From NCBI GenBank assembly GCA_023412655.1, contig JAEYNH010000162.1, forward strand, positions 1-13,840: a stretch of DNA of 13,840 nt, read 5' to 3'. Position numbers and translations under genes: made by a program. Of this stretch, positions 13,149 to 13,840 are shown piece after piece (the stretch's first letter is position 1; each line of letters begins with the position of its first letter). Source of the stretch: Pseudomonadota bacterium. GTDB taxonomy: Bacteria; Pseudomonadota; Alphaproteobacteria; Caulobacterales; Caulobacteraceae. A model generated the notes under the pieces. The model ran no database searches. It worked only from the letters and a program-made list of their open reading frames with translations, and was not told where the DNA came from.

Positions 13149-13425
13149 CGGTCATCCCCTTGGCATAAACTTCGTCCCGGAAGGTCTTGAGACGGTTCAT
13201 CAATTCGCCTTCGAACTCAGGCGGCGCCGGCTGCGTTTCCAGGATCCATCCATAGAGATCCTGATCCGGCTGCTCGAGCAGCCGTTCAAACCAGTCCAGC
13301 TCGTCCGGGGTGAAGGTCGAGACGTGTTTGTCCGCGAACGGGCCCAGGATGAGGTCCGCTTCCCGGAAGCCGCGGCGCCAGGCTCGCAGCTTCAGCTTCT
13401 TCAGCCGTGCATCTTCAATCGTCAT
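13138..13425 (-). CDS. sdhE: Succinate dehydrogenase assembly factor SdhE
   Basis: A 95-residue SdhE-family protein (DUF339; yeast Sdh5 and E. coli YgfY relatives), which promotes covalent FAD attachment to the SdhA subunit of succinate dehydrogenase and, in some bacteria, to fumarate reductase. The signature RRGFREADLILGPF (17-30) contains the essential RGxxE motif (R18, G19, E22). FTPDELDWFERLLEQPDQDLYGWI (38-61) is the second family motif. ATG 13425 gives the standard N-terminus; an extension upstream is not conserved in pattern. There is no Shine-Dalgarno, but a plausible promoter at 13438-13467 would give a leader of only about 6 bases. The 3' end overlaps the mfd start by 11 bases. It lies divergent from recG. 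Confidence 0.95.
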   Translation of the reverse strand: MTIEDARLKKLKLRAWRRGFREADLILGPFADKHVSTFTPDELDWFERLLEQPDQDLYGWILETQPAPPEFEGELMNRLKTFRDEVYAKGMTGGS

Positions 13426-13437
13426 GAGGAAGTCGCG

Positions 13438-13467
13438 GATATAGAGGTCCCCTCGCCTCTGCGCCAG
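13438..13467 (-). promoter_or_regulatory. Candidate promoter of the sdhE-mfd operon
   Basis: On the minus strand TCTATATC (13438-13445) matches 7 of 8 positions of the Caulobacter housekeeping -10 consensus GCTANAWC. CTGGCGC (13461-13467) resembles TTGACGS. The hexamers CTGGCG and TATATC are 18 bases apart. Transcription would begin near 13431, only about 6 bases before the sdhE ATG, which would explain the absence of a ribosome site. AGAGG/CCTCT arms (13443-13447, 13456-13460) lie within it. Confidence 0.45.
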
Positions 13468-13484
13468 TGAGCTATGCTCGAAGC

Positions 13485-13840
13485 ATGCGGCCGGAGATTC
13501 TGTTCCCGCTCTTCGCACCGGTTAGCACGCTCAAGGGCGTCGGCCCGCGCGTGGCGCCCCTGCTTGAGCGCGTGGCCGGACCCATCGTCCGCGACGTGGC
13601 CTTCCTGAGGCCGCACACCATCGTGCGCCGCACGCCCGCCGTTCTGTCCGCGGCCCGCGACGGCGAGATCATGACCTTCGAGCTCACCATCGAGGAGCAC
13701 CAGCGTCCGCGCGCGAGCGGTCAGCCGTGGAGGATCCGCGCTTCGGACCCCACCGGCTGGATCACGCTGGTGTTCTTCGGCCGCTTCGGAGACGGGCTGG
13801 AGAAGCGCCACCCGGTGGGGGCGCGCCGGATCGTGTCGGG
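13485..13840 (+). CDS. recG: ATP-dependent DNA helicase RecG (partial, 5' part)
   Basis: The first 118 residues of RecG, the superfamily II helicase that remodels stalled replication forks and Holliday junctions; the helicase core lies beyond the window. The N-terminus MRPEILFPLFAPVSTLKGVGPRVAPLLERVAG is typical of alphaproteobacterial RecG, with the conserved GVGP motif, followed by FLRPHTIVRRTP and the start of the wedge OB-fold domain (MTFELTIEEH, then WITLVFFGR, near 92-100). ATG 13485 is the start of the conserved segment; another ATG at 13474 is out of frame. GCTATGCT (13471-13478) sits where a -10 element would give an almost leaderless transcript; no ribosome site is seen. It is divergent from sdhE with 59 bases between starts. 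Confidence 0.93.
   Translation, partial: MRPEILFPLFAPVSTLKGVGPRVAPLLERVAGPIVRDVAFLRPHTIVRRTPAVLSAARDGEIMTFELTIEEHQRPRASGQPWRIRASDPTGWITLVFFGRFGDGLEKRHPVGARRIVS

Overview
The window is GC-rich, densely packed chromosomal DNA from an alphaproteobacterium, most likely the Caulobacteraceae (Caulobacter, Phenylobacterium or a close relative). The strongest sign is a PopA-type protein (8329-9660): two receiver domains followed by a degenerate GGDEF domain with an intact RxxD c-di-GMP site. This is the cell-cycle effector known from Caulobacter crescentus. The alphaproteobacterial-looking SdhE, Mfd and RecG genes and promoter elements resembling the Caulobacter housekeeping consensus agree with this. 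The genus is an inference.

Layout. 1-485 (minus) is the 5' part of an RlpA-like lipoprotein gene, cut by the window edge. 591-680 is tRNA-Ser(UGA), followed by a hairpin. 812-1237 (plus) encodes a secreted DUF2147 protein. 1241-3991 holds a small Tad (Flp) pilus set: two TadE-like pseudopilin genes translationally coupled on the minus strand (1241-2262), and a divergent TadG-like von Willebrand gene (2417-3991). Between them lies a perfect 9-bp inverted repeat whose arms carry TTAACC, which resembles a CtrA half site. No Tad ATPase, secretin or major pilin is present. 3988-4566 (minus) is a MOSC-domain protein. 4637-5171 (plus) holds an unrecognised 89-residue protein and a TusA-like sulfurtransferase. 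5146-6054 (minus) is a YihY/BrkB membrane protein. 6098-6138 is a clear rho-independent terminator for the two-gene CoA unit upstream of it: a CaiB/BaiF (alpha-methylacyl-CoA racemase-like) protein and a short-chain dehydrogenase (6255-8203, minus). popA (8329-9660, plus) converges on mfd. sdhE and mfd (13425 to 9657, minus) overlap and look co-transcribed. recG diverges from sdhE and runs off the right edge.

How the genes relate. Most are housekeeping or metabolic genes packed tail-to-tail: stops of convergent neighbours overlap or nearly touch at 1237/1241, 3988-3991, 5146-5171 and 9657-9660. Functional themes are envelope and surface structures (RlpA, Tad proteins, DUF2147, YihY), acyl-CoA or branched-chain lipid metabolism (CaiB plus SDR), sulfur or molybdenum-cofactor-type chemistry (MOSC, TusA), and genome maintenance and cell cycle (RecG, Mfd, PopA), with SdhE for flavinylation of succinate dehydrogenase. 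I see no insertion sequence, phage, CRISPR array or other mobile element. The best candidates for a second look are the Tad set with its divergent regulatory repeat, the degenerate receiver sites of PopA, and the small protein paired with TusA. I did not find a convincing wholly new system.
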